From NCBI GenBank assembly GCA_034769895.1, contig CM068372.1, positions 376,589,410 to 376,653,409 of the forward strand: a stretch of DNA of 64,000 bases, in the 5' to 3' direction. Both the position numbers and the translations under genes were made by a program. This DNA comes from Magicicada septendecula. Lineage: Eukaryota; Arthropoda; Insecta; Hemiptera; Cicadidae. Below the pieces are notes generated by a model. The model did not search any database. It worked only from the letters and a program-made list of their open reading frames with translations, and had not been told where the DNA came from. Positions 9,970 through 22,571 of this stretch are shown here, one piece after another; the stretch's first letter is position 1; each line of letters begins with the position of its first letter.

Positions 9970-10600
9970 ACGCGTATAAAGATGTCAGCAACACCATGGA
10001 GACCAGAATTAATTACCATAGTTACAAGTAAACACACAAATGATATTTAGCGGCATCGGAACTGTACCTTTATCCCGTTCCTGCAGTTTTTAATATGCGA
10101 TTGTACGGATATATTTTGTAATTTTGTATACAGATATGTCTATATATTTTGTAACTGTCTTTATGTTTATACGTATTTCTGATGATGCAATGAATAAGTA
10201 ATGAAATATATTAAATACTACTACTAAAGATGTCAACCAAATTTATGGAACTATGGAGACCAGAATTAATTACCATAGTAACAAGTAAATAAACAAAAGC
10301 TATTTAGCGGCATCGGAACTGTACATTTATCCATTCCTGCAGTACATTTTCGATGTTTTATGTTATATGCTATTGTATCGATATATTACGATGTGGAAAA
10401 GAAGAAGTGTACTATTTGTAAATTGTCCTATTACTTAATGGAAAGCGAAAATACGTGTTGTTTTCACTTGTGAGGTTAGGTAACAGCGGTTTTTGGTTTA
10501 CTGCTGAAATAAATAAAAGCCATGGTTGAGGAAAACATAAAGTTTAATGTGTTATACAATGATTCTAACACAGTAACACTTCAAATAAAGAATTTAGCGT
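9970..10600. repeat. Dispersed repeat with internal duplication
   Basis: The stretch 9980-10125 is repeated at 10225-10395 (shared AGACCAGAATTAATTACCAT, TTTAGCGGCATCGGAACTGT and TTCCTGCAGT blocks). The part 10310-10600 is found again, inverted, at about 44550-44865. No reading frame explains the conservation. The family is unidentified. Confidence 0.8.
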
Positions 10601-10814
10601 TTTTTATTTAACAGGTACTTTATAAATATCTCCAAAGGCTTTATAAACGGGTACTTTTAAATCTCCAAATGCTGTTGCACCAACATAATAATTTAGTACA
10701 AGTGTTGAAAACAGGTTTGGATAAAATTTGACTAATGAGTACAAAATTGTTATACGAGCTGACAGAACGTCATATAGACATAGACAATAAAAATTATATT
10801 AAAATACTTCTTAA

Positions 10815-10855
10815 AAGTTAAATATTCGGGTGCGAAGCCGCGGGTAACAACTAGT
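10815..10855 (+). repeat. Possible Helitron-type 3' end
   Basis: A GCGAAGCCGCGGG motif is followed by CTAGT at about 10851-10855. Helitron 3' ends finish with CTRR before a T and have a GC-rich hairpin just upstream. Here the hairpin is weak (only GCG/CGC), and no 5' TC end is identified. Confidence 0.3.
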
Positions 10856-10859
10856 AGGC

Positions 10860-11225
10860 TAATTTATAAGCCTTATTTTAACACACGGACCTGGCTTAGA
10901 AGAAATATGAATAAGAAAAAAGCCTTCATTAGGTTGATTATGGAATTTCGCTTATTTTTGTTTAATTGCTCTGGAGAAGCCCCCCCCCCCCAGACACTGT
11001 ATAGAGCCATTGGTAGATACCGGTTTCATAGGTTCTTGATACCAGTTGTACGGTTAGTTACTGAGTGACAATGATAATCGACTCCGCTTACTATTATTAT
11101 ATAATACAGTTATATTCCTAAACTGTTGTATAATAATTGCCCCTAAAAAATATCAGTCCCTGGCTTTCTCGGGATTGGAACCCATAAGGGGGAGACTGTC
11201 TCAGACAGATAAACATTAAGGCATA
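10860..11225. other. Partial MITE-like sequence
   Basis: The segment 10865-11010 resembles 31491-31630 and 31720-31850 (TTATTTTAACACACG, then a poly-C run at 10981-10992). It is therefore a fragment of the MITE family described at 31328. Confidence 0.5.
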
Positions 11226-11269
11226 TAAGCCATTTTAAATAATCTGAATGCGATATTTTCTATCATTTC

Positions 11270-11510
11270 AAAAAAGATCTGGACCGAAAGTTAGGAGTTT
11301 TTAATAACATATGCGGTACAATCCACCTACGGCTGAAGTAAAACAAGAAAAAAGACCATGCCGGTACTTTATAGACCGCTAGAAGTCCTCCCGCTTACGT
11401 ACAGCAGTGAAATATGGATCACAACAAAAGCACAACACAGAGGAATACAATACAAGATCATGAGGAGAAGTTTCTAAGAAGAGTCACAAGATGGAACGGG
11501 AAAGGTATGG
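11270..11510 (+). pseudogene. Decayed LINE fragment
   Basis: Broken plus-strand frames read D-L-D-R-K-L-G-V-F-N-N-I-C-G-T-I, then later E-K-F-L-R-R-V-T-R-W-N-G. This is the order of the region between the RT thumb and the F-L-R-R-V block in insect LINEs. Several frameshifts are present. Confidence 0.55.
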
Positions 11511-12600
11511 TAAAAAACGAAATAATCAAAGGAGAATTATTTTATTGTTTTATTTTGTTCTTATTTTACGTTGTCCCGCTCCAATAAAAATGGCTGCCGT
11601 GACTGCGGCCGAAATATTTCTGTCTGGTGTTTCAGCAGTGGCGGCTGCTGTTATGGTTGCAGTTTTGCACAACCACCAATATAGAATAACTAAACTACAA
11701 AATAATATACGAAAACATTAAGCAGGTAAAACTGTCATAAATTTCAATGGAGAGCGTAATAGATAGTACGCGGTAATGTTCGCGTACAATTCAAATGTGG
11801 CACGCAGGCTGGAGGTTGTAGGCCGTTTGCAACTTGAACAGTATATGGCAGAGCTTACTACACAAACATATGGGAGGATATGCGCTACTCTTCACAACTG
11901 CCCTATGTTCCCAATGTTAGCTAGGCGGTTGCAAAGTTTCTGCAACGTTCTACTAGTAGCGCTGTAGCGCATCTTTTTATCATGAAACCAGCACAGCCTT
12001 CTTGATTTATAAGTTATGTCAGGTTTAGTGTTTACGTTGTTTCAAGGCAAACGTTATCCGTTGTTTGAGGTTATAAAATTATAGTAATAATTTTGTATAA
12101 CTGTGATTATGATAGTTTAATGCCTTTTAACCGATCTTCCATCCACTCAACCAACTATTGCAACCACCAAAATTTGGAACCACCAGCTGCCACTGTGTTT
12201 CAGAAATGTTTACATTGGACTACAGCCTAACAGCCGGTGAACATGTCGTACAGTACAACTCCAGCCGTCAGAGTTTGTGTTCACATATTAGTCAAAGAAG
12301 AACTTCAAAATTTAAATTAAATGAAAAACAAAATTACATGAAACGAACGCTTGAAAGGATGGACAAAGAAACGTAGGTCGACCTAGAAAACATGGGAACC
12401 GCAACGGACAACAACGCCTGAAACATGTAGTGGATACGAAAATGACTTATATGAATTTGTCTTTTAATTACCAGCAATTCATTGCACTTTAATATACTTG
12501 AATTCAAGTTTACAACGTTAGAGATGCACCTGTCGCAACGAAAAGAAAAGCTCTTCGCAAACGGTCAAGTGTCAAGTGATTGTAGCTGAAGTTGAGGATG
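11511..12600. other. Unassigned, two small open frames
   Basis: Short plus-strand frames at 11491-11721 and 12158-12376 show no family resemblance that I can name. The first holds a small-residue-rich run (S-A-V-A-A-A-V-M-V-A) that could be a hydrophobic segment, but nothing else supports a gene. Confidence 0.4.
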
Positions 12601-12639
12601 ACGTTTGTCACATATTTAGGAAACTAGACGAATAATGGC

Positions 12640-13275
12640 AGACAGAGTGCTCAACGATAAATACAAATAAGACTCAATATGTTGTCTTCGGAAATGCATG
12701 CAGAGATGTGTATATTGTTGGAACGGGGAGTTGTGGAGTGAGTAGATTCATACAAATACCTTGGTGTCACGATTACAAAAGACAGCACAGGTGTAGCGGA
12801 AATAAAAGATCCTATAGAACAAGGGAACCAAGTGACGAGACAGTTACAGTCCAGCAATCAACTAAGGCCAGAAACAAAAATCAAAATATACAAGTTAATA
12901 GTGGAAAGTAGGCCTATTACAACGTATGGGGCTGAGGTGTGGCAGACTATAGAGCATATGAGGAAAAGATTACGAGCCATGGAAATGGGAGACTGGAGAA
13001 GGTGCTGTAGGCTTACACTGCTGGATAGGGTAAACATGAAGCAATAAGGGAACGAATGAATATATGTACCAATATTAATGACACAACTGAGGCTAAAATA
13101 TTAAGATGGTACGGCCATGTGTGCCGTATGGGTAATGCTAGATAGACAAAGTGATGACTAGAATGTGAAAGAAGAAAATGAGGGAAGCCGCGACAGACTT
13201 GAATGGAGGGCAATGGCCCAGAGAAATCTGAAGCATGATGATTGGGAAAGACCGTAAAGTTTGGGAGCTAGAATG
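12640..13275 (+). pseudogene. LINE relic, post-RT region
   Basis: Plus-strand frames read in order N-T-N-K-T-Q-Y-V-V-F-G-N, Y-L-G-V-T-I-T-K-D-S-T-G-V-A-E-I-K, then L-R-P-E-T-K-I-K-I-Y-K-L-I-V-E-S, T-T-Y-G-A-E-V-W, and M-E-M-G-D-W-R-R-C-C-R-L-T-L-L-D-R-V. A W-Y-G-H-V-like block follows near 13107-13120. This is a long but broken copy of an insect LINE from just after the catalytic RT motifs to the C-terminus. At least three frame breaks are present. Confidence 0.85.
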
Positions 13276-13870
13276 CGAAAAATTACTTTAAATGTTGTTG
13301 AAAGTCGCAAATATGTATAACTGATATAAGATAAGTGTTAATTGATACGCTTTGAAGTTGGTTTTCAGCCGACAGTATTAAATTTTTGAAGGAAATTTCG
13401 GGAACAAATGTCATTCTAGGGAAATCTAACATTTTACGCGCCCTCCGAGGGCAGACATGTCTGTTCAGCAAACCCACAGTAATAGCGATACAGTAACTAC
13501 ACTAAATCCATCGTCCCGCTTTGATCTTTGATCCTCGCTCACAGCTAAGACAATACAGATGTGCGATGCGGGTTACTGCACCGGATGATGGGATTGGGTC
13601 GATTCCAAACCCGCGCGCGCGTTGGCAACGTTCGACGCTTTACGTAAGCGTCCAAGGTGTCCAAATACATTATATTTAGCAACAAACATAATAATAGCAA
13701 ACATAATAATAAGTCAAATTGTATTTCTAAACGTCTTCTGTCATAAGCATACTACCGTGTTTCTGTTCTTTAAAACCACTAAGCGACGGGTAAATCCTCT
13801 GTCCGGACTGGTTATATCGTAACTTTTTCCGTCGCTTGACGTTTCGATCCCTCTGTTGAAAGACCTAACA
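13276..13870. other. Unassigned; partial hammerhead-like half-motif
   Basis: No gene is seen. A GACGTTTCGATCC block at about 13841-13853 is the complement of the GAAACGTC half of Penelope-type motifs, but the other half is unclear. An alternating CG run lies near 13611-13620. Confidence 0.4.
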
Positions 13871-13884
13871 ACCATTCATATAAC

Positions 13885-14602
13885 GACTCCGACCGGAGAA
13901 TGCCGAGGCGGGGCGAGAAGGCACGACAGTATACGAGTCGAATCAAGGGCACATACTCAACTGGCGCTCTCGGACTGTCTCTAGCACAAAGACCACCGGA
14001 GAGTACCGAGGGGAGGCGAAAAGGCACGACAGTATACGAGTCGAAACAAGGGCACATACTCAACTGGCGCTCTCGGACTGTCTCGAGCACAAAGACCACC
14101 GGAGAGTACCGAGGAGAGGCGTAAAGGTACGACAGTATACGAGTCGAAACAAGGGCACATACTCAACTGGCGTTCTCGGACTGTCTCGAGCACAAAGACC
14201 ACCGGAGAGTACCGAGGGGAGGCGAAAAGGCACGACAGTATACGAGTAGAAACAAGGGCACATACTCAACTGGCGCTCTCGGACTGTCTCGAGCACAAAG
14301 ACCACCGGAGAGCACCGAGGGGAGGCGAAAAGGCACGACAGTATACGAGTAGAAACAAGAGCACATAATCAGTTGGCGCTCTAGGACTGTCTCGAGCACA
14401 AAGACCACCGGAGAGTACCGAGGGGAGGCGATAAGGCACACGACAGTATAAGAGTCGAAACAAGAGCACACACTGAGCTGCCGCTGTCGGACTGTCTCGT
14501 GCACAAACACGACGTCTCCGACCGGAGAGTGCCGAGGAGAGGCGAGAAGTGTCGACAGAAAACGAACTAAGTCAAGAGCAGATACTCAACTGCTACTTGA
14601 GG
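13885..14602. repeat. Minisatellite, 103-bp period, about 7 units
   Basis: The marker GACCACCGG starts at 13991, 14094, 14197, 14300 and 14403, an exact 103-bp spacing. Diverged units flank these on each side (13885 and 14521 carry GACCGGAGA variants). Units contain GGCACGACAGTATACGAGT and CGGACTGTCTCGAGCACAAA. Because 103 is not a multiple of three, the overlapping minus-strand frames that run through it restart in each unit and are not genes. Confidence 0.95.
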
Positions 14603-14746
14603 AGGCAATAGAAATGTCAAAGGCGAAGTTACTTAAAACGTAAAGTCAAAAGAAGAAAAAACCCAGAAAGACAACGGTAAACAAACGAAGGTGCTGTATT
14701 AAAACTACGCGACGCGAGTACTATAAGGTTGGTAGAACTTGGTGAG

Positions 14747-14753
<7 letters not shown>

Positions 14754-14830
<77 letters not shown>
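14754..14830. repeat. (GT)n microsatellite
   Basis: A nearly pure GT run of about 38 units. It produces artefactual Cys-Val and His-Thr frames on the two strands. Confidence 0.97.
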
Positions 14831-15121
14831 CCCTTAAGGTTTGTCGAAGCAATCTTCCCATAACTCTTGACGTTCACTTTCGATTCACAAACATGTGTGA
14901 ACAGACGGAGTCGGTTCGCCTTTCACTGCCAGCGGCCGTCCCGTCCCGCCTGGACATCTGCGTACGCTACCAATACGCATTCCATTCCACACGTTGTACG
15001 TTATATTCGCTACGGTTTTCACTTTCAACCTTCTGCACCCACAACGCGTTAGACAAAATCCAATCTGCATGAGAACACATGGGCTATCTTTCATTGCTTT
15101 GAAGCCCATCATTTTCATCTT

Positions 15122-15345
15122 GCTATCTGAATTAGCAGTTTCTGTAATTCCAACTTCGTCGTGCTTACTTGCTGAACTGGTACCCGTCATGCTCCGGACG
15201 AGGCCTTTCAGTTTCCCCAACATTAACTTAGGACCCCAAGGTTTAGGAGTTGACAATGGTAGAGACACTGAAAGGCAACACTACATGCACGTCCGGAGCA
15301 TGACACGTAGCAGATCAGCAAGTAAGCACGACAAAGTTGCATCAT
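15122..15345. mobile_element. Fold-back element, copy 1
   Basis: Two arms of about 90 bp (15151-15245 and 15245-15338) are inverted copies of one another with mismatches. Both contain the AAGTAAGCACGACAAAGTT block or its complement, and GTCCGGAGCATGAC or its complement. The left side also shares an extra GAATTAGCAG block with the copy at 28194-28417. It has no coding capacity. A large hairpin with almost no loop is the defining feature. Confidence 0.85.
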
Positions 15346-15369
15346 TTCATCTCAAGATATATGCTAAAG

Positions 15370-15960
15370 AATGATGTGTCTAGCAGCGGGGGGGGGGGCG
15401 ACAATAGACTAGTTGAAGGTGAGGAGGCTCCTCTATTTTCCTCATCACAAATGGGGAATTGAGAATTCTTGCCGTATAATTTTATAAATTCATTACGTCA
15501 GAAAGTCTGGAGCGAGCGAAGGCTGCGAATACACTTGGTTGTACTATTTACCAAATGTTGAGTGCCTGCCATTATTACGAAACCCCTAACTTTTTACTTT
15601 ATTAATTTATAAATACTGTAACTCTTTTGTTTTTCAATTATTTATAAGCTTTAAGGTTTGTATCCACGCTAGAATTGTTCACCCAACAATGTTGGGGACT
15701 TTGTTGGAGTCCGTCACAACACTGTTGGAGACAAAGTTTGATACTGTTAGTCTTACACGAGCGTTTGATATCTCTGTTCCCGCGCCACTGAAGATATCCG
15801 CCACGGATGTGGAAGAAACGTCTGGCATTGAATACAGACAATCTCCAACAAGAGATTGTGACCGGAAATTTGTGACGCTTGTCACGTTAATGCTCCAATT
15901 CTCATCGTGTCTCTGTGATTATATCATTTAACTCTCCTTAGAGATCTAATGAATTTCTTC
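15370..15960. other. Poly-G run and MITE-like fragment
   Basis: The stretch 15388-15660 resembles the MITE family around 31380-31740 (G run, CTAGTT, CTCATCAC, ATAATTTTATAAATT, CATTATTACGAAA). The following frames at 15638-15931 have no recognisable family. Confidence 0.5.
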
Positions 15961-15969
15961 TTGTACTCA

Positions 15970-16110
15970 TACATACATCCTCGGCGCTACAGCCCAGTAC
16001 GGGCCCTGGCCTCCAAAAGAATTCGTCCCCACTGGTCTCTATTCCCGGCCAATGTCCACCAGTTTGCTGCACCCAGCCTCACTGCCTCCTTACCAACCTG
16101 GTAGAAACTT
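15970..16110 (-). pseudogene. LINE 3'-end fragment
   Basis: The block CGGCGCTACAGCCCAGTACGG at 15979 onward resembles the 3' end of the LINE relic at 407-430 and is followed by GGCCTCC text in both. It is probably a short 3' remnant. Confidence 0.45.
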
Positions 16111-16149
16111 CTTGTACTCACTTAAGTTTTCTACTTAACATAGACTTTT

Positions 16150-16784
16150 CTTCTTCTTCTATGGCGTCACAGTTCGGAGTCGAACCTTAGCCTCCACAAT
16201 CATCCGCCTCCATTTTTCCATGTTCTTGGCGACTGATGGCCATAGAAATTTCCATCGTTTTATTTTAAGTAAAGTATCAGCATCCCTTGCCACTGCGTCA
16301 ATCCAGCGATGCTTTGGGTCTTCCGACAGGGCTTCTACCCTCGATTTGACTAGGCATTCGGTTGCCTTCCATCCTAATGATGTGTCCTGCCCACTGCAAT
16401 CTATGCAAGTCGTATGGTGGTGGCCAGATCATTGTCTTTCCAATTCCACGTTGAGTGGTTCGATTTCAAACTGTTCAAGTTTCCTGGTTTTCCTTCGAGT
16501 GGTGATCATAACCTTAGTTTTATCTGTATTCACCTGTAATCCTATCTCTTCTCCTTCACCACTGAGTTCCTGGAAGGTCTCTTTTGCTCTTCCTTGTAGC
16601 TTGCCATAATATTAATATCGTCTGCATATCCTACGATCATTTATGTTCTAATTTTGCATTCCTATCAATTGACAATTTTCTGGTCACATATTCGAGTGCT
16701 AGGTTGAAACAGTTGCTGCCAGCCCATTGCCCTGTTTCAATTCTCTCCTGACATTAAAAAGTTCTGTCTTACCCGTTTGCAGTA
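16150..16784 (-). pseudogene. LINE reverse-transcriptase relic split by hAT
   Basis: The minus strand from 16784 downward reads K-Q-G-N-G-L-A-A, then a shifted region corresponding to the catalytic Y-A-D-D box, then K-E-T-F-Q-E-L. It continues E-I-G-L-Q-V-N-T-D-K-T-K-V-M-I-T-T-R-R and later K-H-R-W-I-D-A-V-A-R-D-A and R-W-K-F-L-W-P-S-V. The order K-Q-G-x-G-L, Y-A-D-D, T-K-V-M is the RT palm of a LINE. The copy stops at the 8-bp target duplication of the hAT element starting at 16793. Its upstream part would be expected beyond 22579 but is not clearly recognised there. Confidence 0.8.
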
Positions 16785-16792
16785 CCATATAC

Positions 16793-19700
16793 CAGGGGTC
16801 TTCAAACTACGGCCCGCGGCAACCCGGCCGATGCTGCGTGCAGTTTTTAAATAGATCGTCAAAATACTTCAAATATTATAACATTTTACTAAATAACTAA
16901 ACAAAAAATAAGTATAAAATCAAAGTACAGGGCTAACTTGTCAGAAACACTTGAAATCCATTCTAGTGATAGAAGCATCAAAATATGACCCAAAATGGAC
17001 AGACATAATATGTCAGAAGCAACTCCACACATCCCATACGTATATAAGAAAGACAAATAATAATACATAAGAAATATCTTTGAATGTTAGTTTTTCCTTA
17101 CTTGTATTTATACTATTTTGAATAAAAGAATTTGTTTCTTTAGATAAGGCTGCTTAATTTTCATTTAAATACCTATTTTATTGACTTGATTATTTCGTAA
17201 ACTTAAAAAAAGTTTATAATATATTGCAACAATACATATATTTGCATATTTGCCCAGGGCGGTATGTTTGGTGAATGAACATAAATATATATATATATTT
17301 TTTAGATTTAATGAAGCATTTTCAATGCCCTTCTCTGTGCATTCCATTTGTGCATTGCCTGTAAATTTTTAACAATATTATGCAGGCTAAGAATTGTCAG
17401 AAAGCGTACACCTGCCCCGCGAGTGAATACAGCGCTTGTGTATGTGAACGCAAGCTACGACAGGCAAAGTCTACGATGGGGTGATGCGCACGAATTGTTG
17501 GTTTGTCTGTAATCAGGTTTTAACCGGATAAAAATAAACTAATTAATAGATTTTAAACCTGTGAACAAAGACTTACCCCAATTATAAAAACACCATTACA
17601 TTAGGAATGTTTAACGAATATAGTGATGTAAAAGTATTGCGGAATGTGCAATAATAAAGACGCTAGGTAATTTAATGTTAATTACTAGTGTAATTAAATA
17701 GTAATTAATAAGTGCGTTATATGTGAGTGACCAGAAAAAAATTACGCAAACGATGATATCGCTCGTGCTACAAGTATGTTTACGAAATCGCGAAAATGAA
17801 CCAAAAAGTAATTTGTAATTAAAAGGACGCTTTGCACGAAGTGACAATATCTAACAGATCGAAAACAGTCCTGGACTTATCAGATCACCGTCCAGTGGTC
17901 CACGTCAGTGTCAGATACCACTGGGAATTTTGGGGCGATTTCAGAGACTCAAGATATCTTCACATAACGTCACGCTGCTGGTCTGCCGTCCGATCGAACA
18001 TCTTTACCACACACACCAAGACTTATGGAGGAAGTCTGGACCATCACAAACAACAAACCGTAGAGACAAAGAACACAGCATCAGCATAATCATCATTATC
18101 ATCAAATTCTCAGGATTCAGGACGCGCGCGCGCGCACACACACACCCACACACAAGCGCGCGAAACGGTAACGTCGGCAGTACGCAGGTGATGAATAAAC
18201 AATTATATTTTTGTTTTGTGAAAAGAACTCTTAAAAAGAAACTTATATATGAACAGTAAATACTTAAAGTTTTAAATATAATCACTGTACATAAATGTAA
18301 ATGGTAGTTAAAGAAAATAATTTAATTTAACAAGAAAATTTAAAAATACTAATCTTCTGTTGTATGTTAAAATTTGGGTGTGTCAGTAGAAATAAATAAT
18401 AGGTTGGAAGTAAATGTTATATTTTTTATTTTGTTTATAGCAACAATTAGTTTTATTATTGAGATTTAATATTATTTTTGTTTGTAAATGAGTTGCTATT
18501 ATTATTTAAAATTGGAGTCAAAGTCAGACACACTGAAATAAAAAGTGTTTAGATAATTTGTTTAACATGTCTGTTTAGCTAGTAAGATTATATGGTTGTT
18601 TATTTTTATATGTCATGAACAGCATAGAAGGTTATATTGTATTTTTTGTAAACTTATAAAAGAGAATATTTTTTTATTTTTATAATTCAAAATTTTAATA
18701 TTTGCATATTTTCGATTAATATTAACAAAAATCATAGAATGATTATTTTGAAACGGTTTTAATTAATTACTTCATGTCATCAACATCTCAATCCTCTTTG
18801 AAAATTATTTTTTTATTGTGCAACTACATATACTTGACGCAACGAGAAAAAAAAATCCTGCGACCTGGCCTGTGTGATACACTTCATAGTTGCGTTGAGT
18901 ACACGGTATTGTATTTGTGTAATTTTTTTATAATACTTGTAACGTTGCAATATATATTGTAGCGTGACAGATGTATGCATAATATTGAATGGCAATTGAT
19001 CATTAGAATAATGAAGTTATAATATTTAAATTTGGAAGAAAGCACTAAGTTTAATATAAAAAGATTAATTCATAGCAACTGTGGAAAGAAATCATTATTA
19101 TAAAGAAAATACAAGTTAAAATAAAAGGAGTTACTAGTGATGAGTCATCCAAGACCAGTCTCATAACCAAAGGTTTTCAAGGTATAACCCAGGAAGGTAA
19201 AATAGTAAATAACAAAGCAGTACACAATATGACCAAACCCACAACGAGGGAGAATAAATAGAAGAGAAACCCTAAAATAAGCCAAGATCAACCAATACAG
19301 GTTGTGTATTTCTGAATTAAAGAAGAAGATGGAGAAGATCCCAAGAAACCTGATGGCAACAAGAAGAAGATGGAGAAGATACCAGTCCCAGAAGGCAGGA
19401 GAAAAGAAGACTGAAGAAAGAAGAAGAGGGCAGCATCCTGAAGAAGATGTCATGCTCTTATAAAAGACACCCAAATCCCTATATCTCCAAAATAAATATC
19501 TAAAAACAAAAGTATAACGAAATAAAAACCACATGTATATAAATTTAAGAGAGAGAAGTGAACAAAGTAAAAGTTTCCTGTGAACTAAGATGAAACAATA
19601 ATATAGTACCCATGGAACAAATCTCCATTGAAAAACGCTAACCAATTTATTATGTTGATAAGACTATACGACCATTTAGCATTAACATAATATATAAGTG

Positions 19701-22571
19701 AAAGTGAACCAGTGATAGTTTTGGGTATTATAAAAAATGAACCTTGTGTTTCATTCTTGGCAATCACAAACATTGGATGCAATGAAATATGCATTTTTCA
19801 ATGACTTAAAATATGTACTGTGACAATATGTTGTTCATAAGACATGAATCTGTTTAAAATAACATTTTGTTTTACATGAAAAAAGAAAAACAGAGTTCAT
19901 AATACCTTTTGAACAATTAATACTATTTATTTGTTAATGACAGGGTACAATTCCCCAAAGACAATGTAAAAGACAGTATAAAAACTGTAGAATCCTACTT
20001 ATAATAATAGTTAGAAATAAGAATATAAATATAAGGTTTTTTATGTATATAGTACAAGAATGTTTAAAAATGTATTAGATATAAGGCCATTTGTTTGGGT
20101 CTGAAACAACTAACATCAGAACTATAAAAATAGTTACCACTTGTAAATAGTAGAGAGTAATTAAGATGTTAGTTAGTAAAAAACCTTTTTTGTAAGCCAT
20201 ATTTCCATGTTTAGAAATAAGGATTGTGTTGCAAAATGTCTGACTTGAAGACAACCATTTATTTAAAAAAAAAAAATATTCTTTATTTGTTTTAACTATT
20301 GTTTGTATTGTAACCAATACTAATTGTTTTTGTGTAATTTAAAAACATGTTTAATTTATAATACTATTTGTAAAAGTCAGAGAGGGTATCACACATCATA
20401 TATTGTTTGTAAATTATTTTGTAAGAAAAATTGTTAAAAAATCATAGGCCAAAAGAATGGAAACCAAACTTCATCAAAACAGAGAAATTGCTCAATTAAA
20501 TGCAAATAAACAAAAGGGGTTTAGACAAAATAAACTTGAGATCATGCCATATAATTGCACATACCATTTAGAGAGATTTTAATAAATTATATTCAGAATT
20601 ATGAATAAAAGTGAAAATGACTAAACTCAGAAATTTAGACATGGGAGTCATATATTTCAGAATAATGTTTCAGAATACAACTAATTCAATTAATTACCAG
20701 AAAATAAGGGAATAGGAACCTTTTAATACAATATAGAATTATTAATATTAAATATAACTGATAAAATGGCTGAATTGATATAATGACAGGAAGTAAATTT
20801 TAATGTTTTGACTTCCAAACAGTTTGTATACCAAACTGAAAGTAAAATTACTATTTTTTGGACAGAAAACACTATAAAATGGCATTATTTAATCTGAAAA
20901 TAACCAGAATGAACTGAAAGATTAATTTAAATCAAATCTAGTGAATAAAATTGACAAATAACCAAAGTTTAGGCATTCATATAGTGAAATAGTAAAATGT
21001 ACACAGGATGTGAAAATATTTTTGAACAATGTTAAGGATAATATTATATGGGCTAAGAGTTTAATTGAAACTGAAGGAAACAGTTAGTTAATTATTGGTA
21101 GTTGAACGGTTAACATGACATACGTTTGATAACGTGGATAACCTAACCTATAATCGTCATACAAAGCGAGTGTATAGTGCGTTATTGTGAAATCGCGAGT
21201 GACTTGTAAAATACTTCTAAAACTATCATATTATAACAGAAACGATCAAGTAACACTCCATAACACAGAACAATATAAATCTACTCCGAAAAACACCACA
21301 AAACACTAGAAAACTGTATAATACTCTAACCCAAATTAGTGACGGAATCGGAGAAAGTGTTTGAACTAATAATTATACGGATACACTAAATACAACTCAG
21401 AAACAGTACATCAATCACTACACAACATTTAACAAGAGATTTGCAGACACAAGAACAGGAATATTGCTTCAAAATACATTATTTGGAATGCAGCAGGAAC
21501 GAGCAACATTTTGATCAACTTGACGGCGGCCATTTGCTTTGACGGTCTCAGTGCCTTCTTCTTTGTTCAGCACAGCTGTTTGGTGAAAACAATTATTATA
21601 TTTACAATTTATTATTCAATGTCTGTGTTTATTAATAACTATTAATTTGATTGTAACGTTATACTTTTTAAATATTAGCCCGATTTCTCTGACTTTGGTA
21701 ATAACTGGCTGTTTAAAGAACCCTATTTAATTTTTATATCATATACTTGTAACTTTTTTCGATATCCTGAGAATCGATACTAATCGATAAGAGTCAATAT
21801 TGCTATTACTTAATAAAATATTAATACTTTTCAATACTTAATAGTTCTTTATTTCTTCAATAATACTAATTACCAATAATATAATTCTAATTGATAATCT
21901 ACAAGAACTTTACCACCCGTAAGTGAAGATAACCTAAAAAATAAAAAGGTAAACAAGTATCGATTGGTTTACAGACAGTCTTATGAGTGGTGATAGCTTA
22001 TTTAAAATATACTAAAACTTTAATAAAAATTTTCAGAAGAGCATTACACTGTTTAAAACTTCACAGCCCTATATTAATTAATTGATCCTAATTAATTAAT
22101 TAATAAAATTAAAATAATTTTTTTTTATAAACATAATTTTTTTTTAAATTTCCTTCAAAACAATAAATTTTGTTTTGAAACTTTCGGCGAAGCCGAACAT
22201 ATATATTCCTTCATCAACTTTACGCTACTCGACCAGTCTTGCTACCATTGGGACTGGACCAGCTGGGAAACTTAAGGAAGTGTTTCAGGCCAGTAAGACG
22301 TCGAGAGCCACACCAATTAAACACCTTACAACTTACAGATTCACACATCAATCTTATTTATTTTATTACAAATTGGCTAGTCCAAACAGAGGGGCTTGAT
22401 TACATCGGAGTCACATACTCCATAATAGCTTATATCTTCAACACACATCTATATTTATTTAATTAGTATTATTACAATATACATGTGTGTGTGTGTGTGT
22501 GTTTTGTTGACCCGCCTGACTTCAAAGATTTTTCAATTCGGCCCTCAAGTGAAAAAGTTTGGAGACCCCTG
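16793..22571. mobile_element. hAT element opened by a ~5.2-kb insertion
   Basis: The left end starts CAGGGGTCTTCAAACTACGG at 16793 and matches the MITE at 7560 for about 430 bp. The matching right end (TTTCAATTCGGCCCTCAAGTG to GGAGACCCCTG) lies at 22470-22571. The flanks carry CCATATAC (16785-16792) and CCATAGAC (22572-22579), an 8-bp target duplication with one mismatch. So the two halves are one insertion, even though they lie 5.2 kb apart. In the uninterrupted relative at 7560 the same junction is directly joined. Confidence 0.88.
17235..22470. mobile_element. AT-rich DNA inserted in the hAT element
   Basis: This block separates the two halves of a hAT element, so it arrived later. A ~95-bp segment (17268-17362) recurs at 49082-49180. 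Other contents are a CG/CA dinucleotide run (18122-18156), a purine-rich part (19315-19450) and long stretches of AT-rich DNA without a convincing gene. The 166-codon minus-strand frame at 19145-19645 is strongly hydrophobic only because its complement is purine-rich, and it shows no family motif. Exact insert ends and any target duplication are unclear (ATACAT-like text occurs on both sides). It may be more than one insertion. Confidence 0.6.

Noticed and set aside
13560-13620. tRNA-like B-box text (GGGTCGATTCCAAACCC)
   Set aside because: No matching A box or cloverleaf could be drawn.
13812-14510. Overlapping minus-strand frames with repeated M-V-F-V-L-E-T-V-R-E-R
   Set aside because: They are the translation of a 103-bp minisatellite. 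The period is not a multiple of three, so the frames restart in each unit.
13885-14602. CRISPR-like array
   Set aside because: Units are contiguous with no unique spacers, and the DNA is eukaryotic.
14629-14877. Histidine-threonine and cysteine-valine frames
   Set aside because: Produced by the GT microsatellite.
19145-19645. 166-codon minus-strand frame that looks like a multi-pass membrane protein
   Set aside because: The opposite strand is a purine-rich AGAAGAAGATGG-type sequence, which forces hydrophobic codons. There is no family motif, and it lies in AT-rich inserted DNA.
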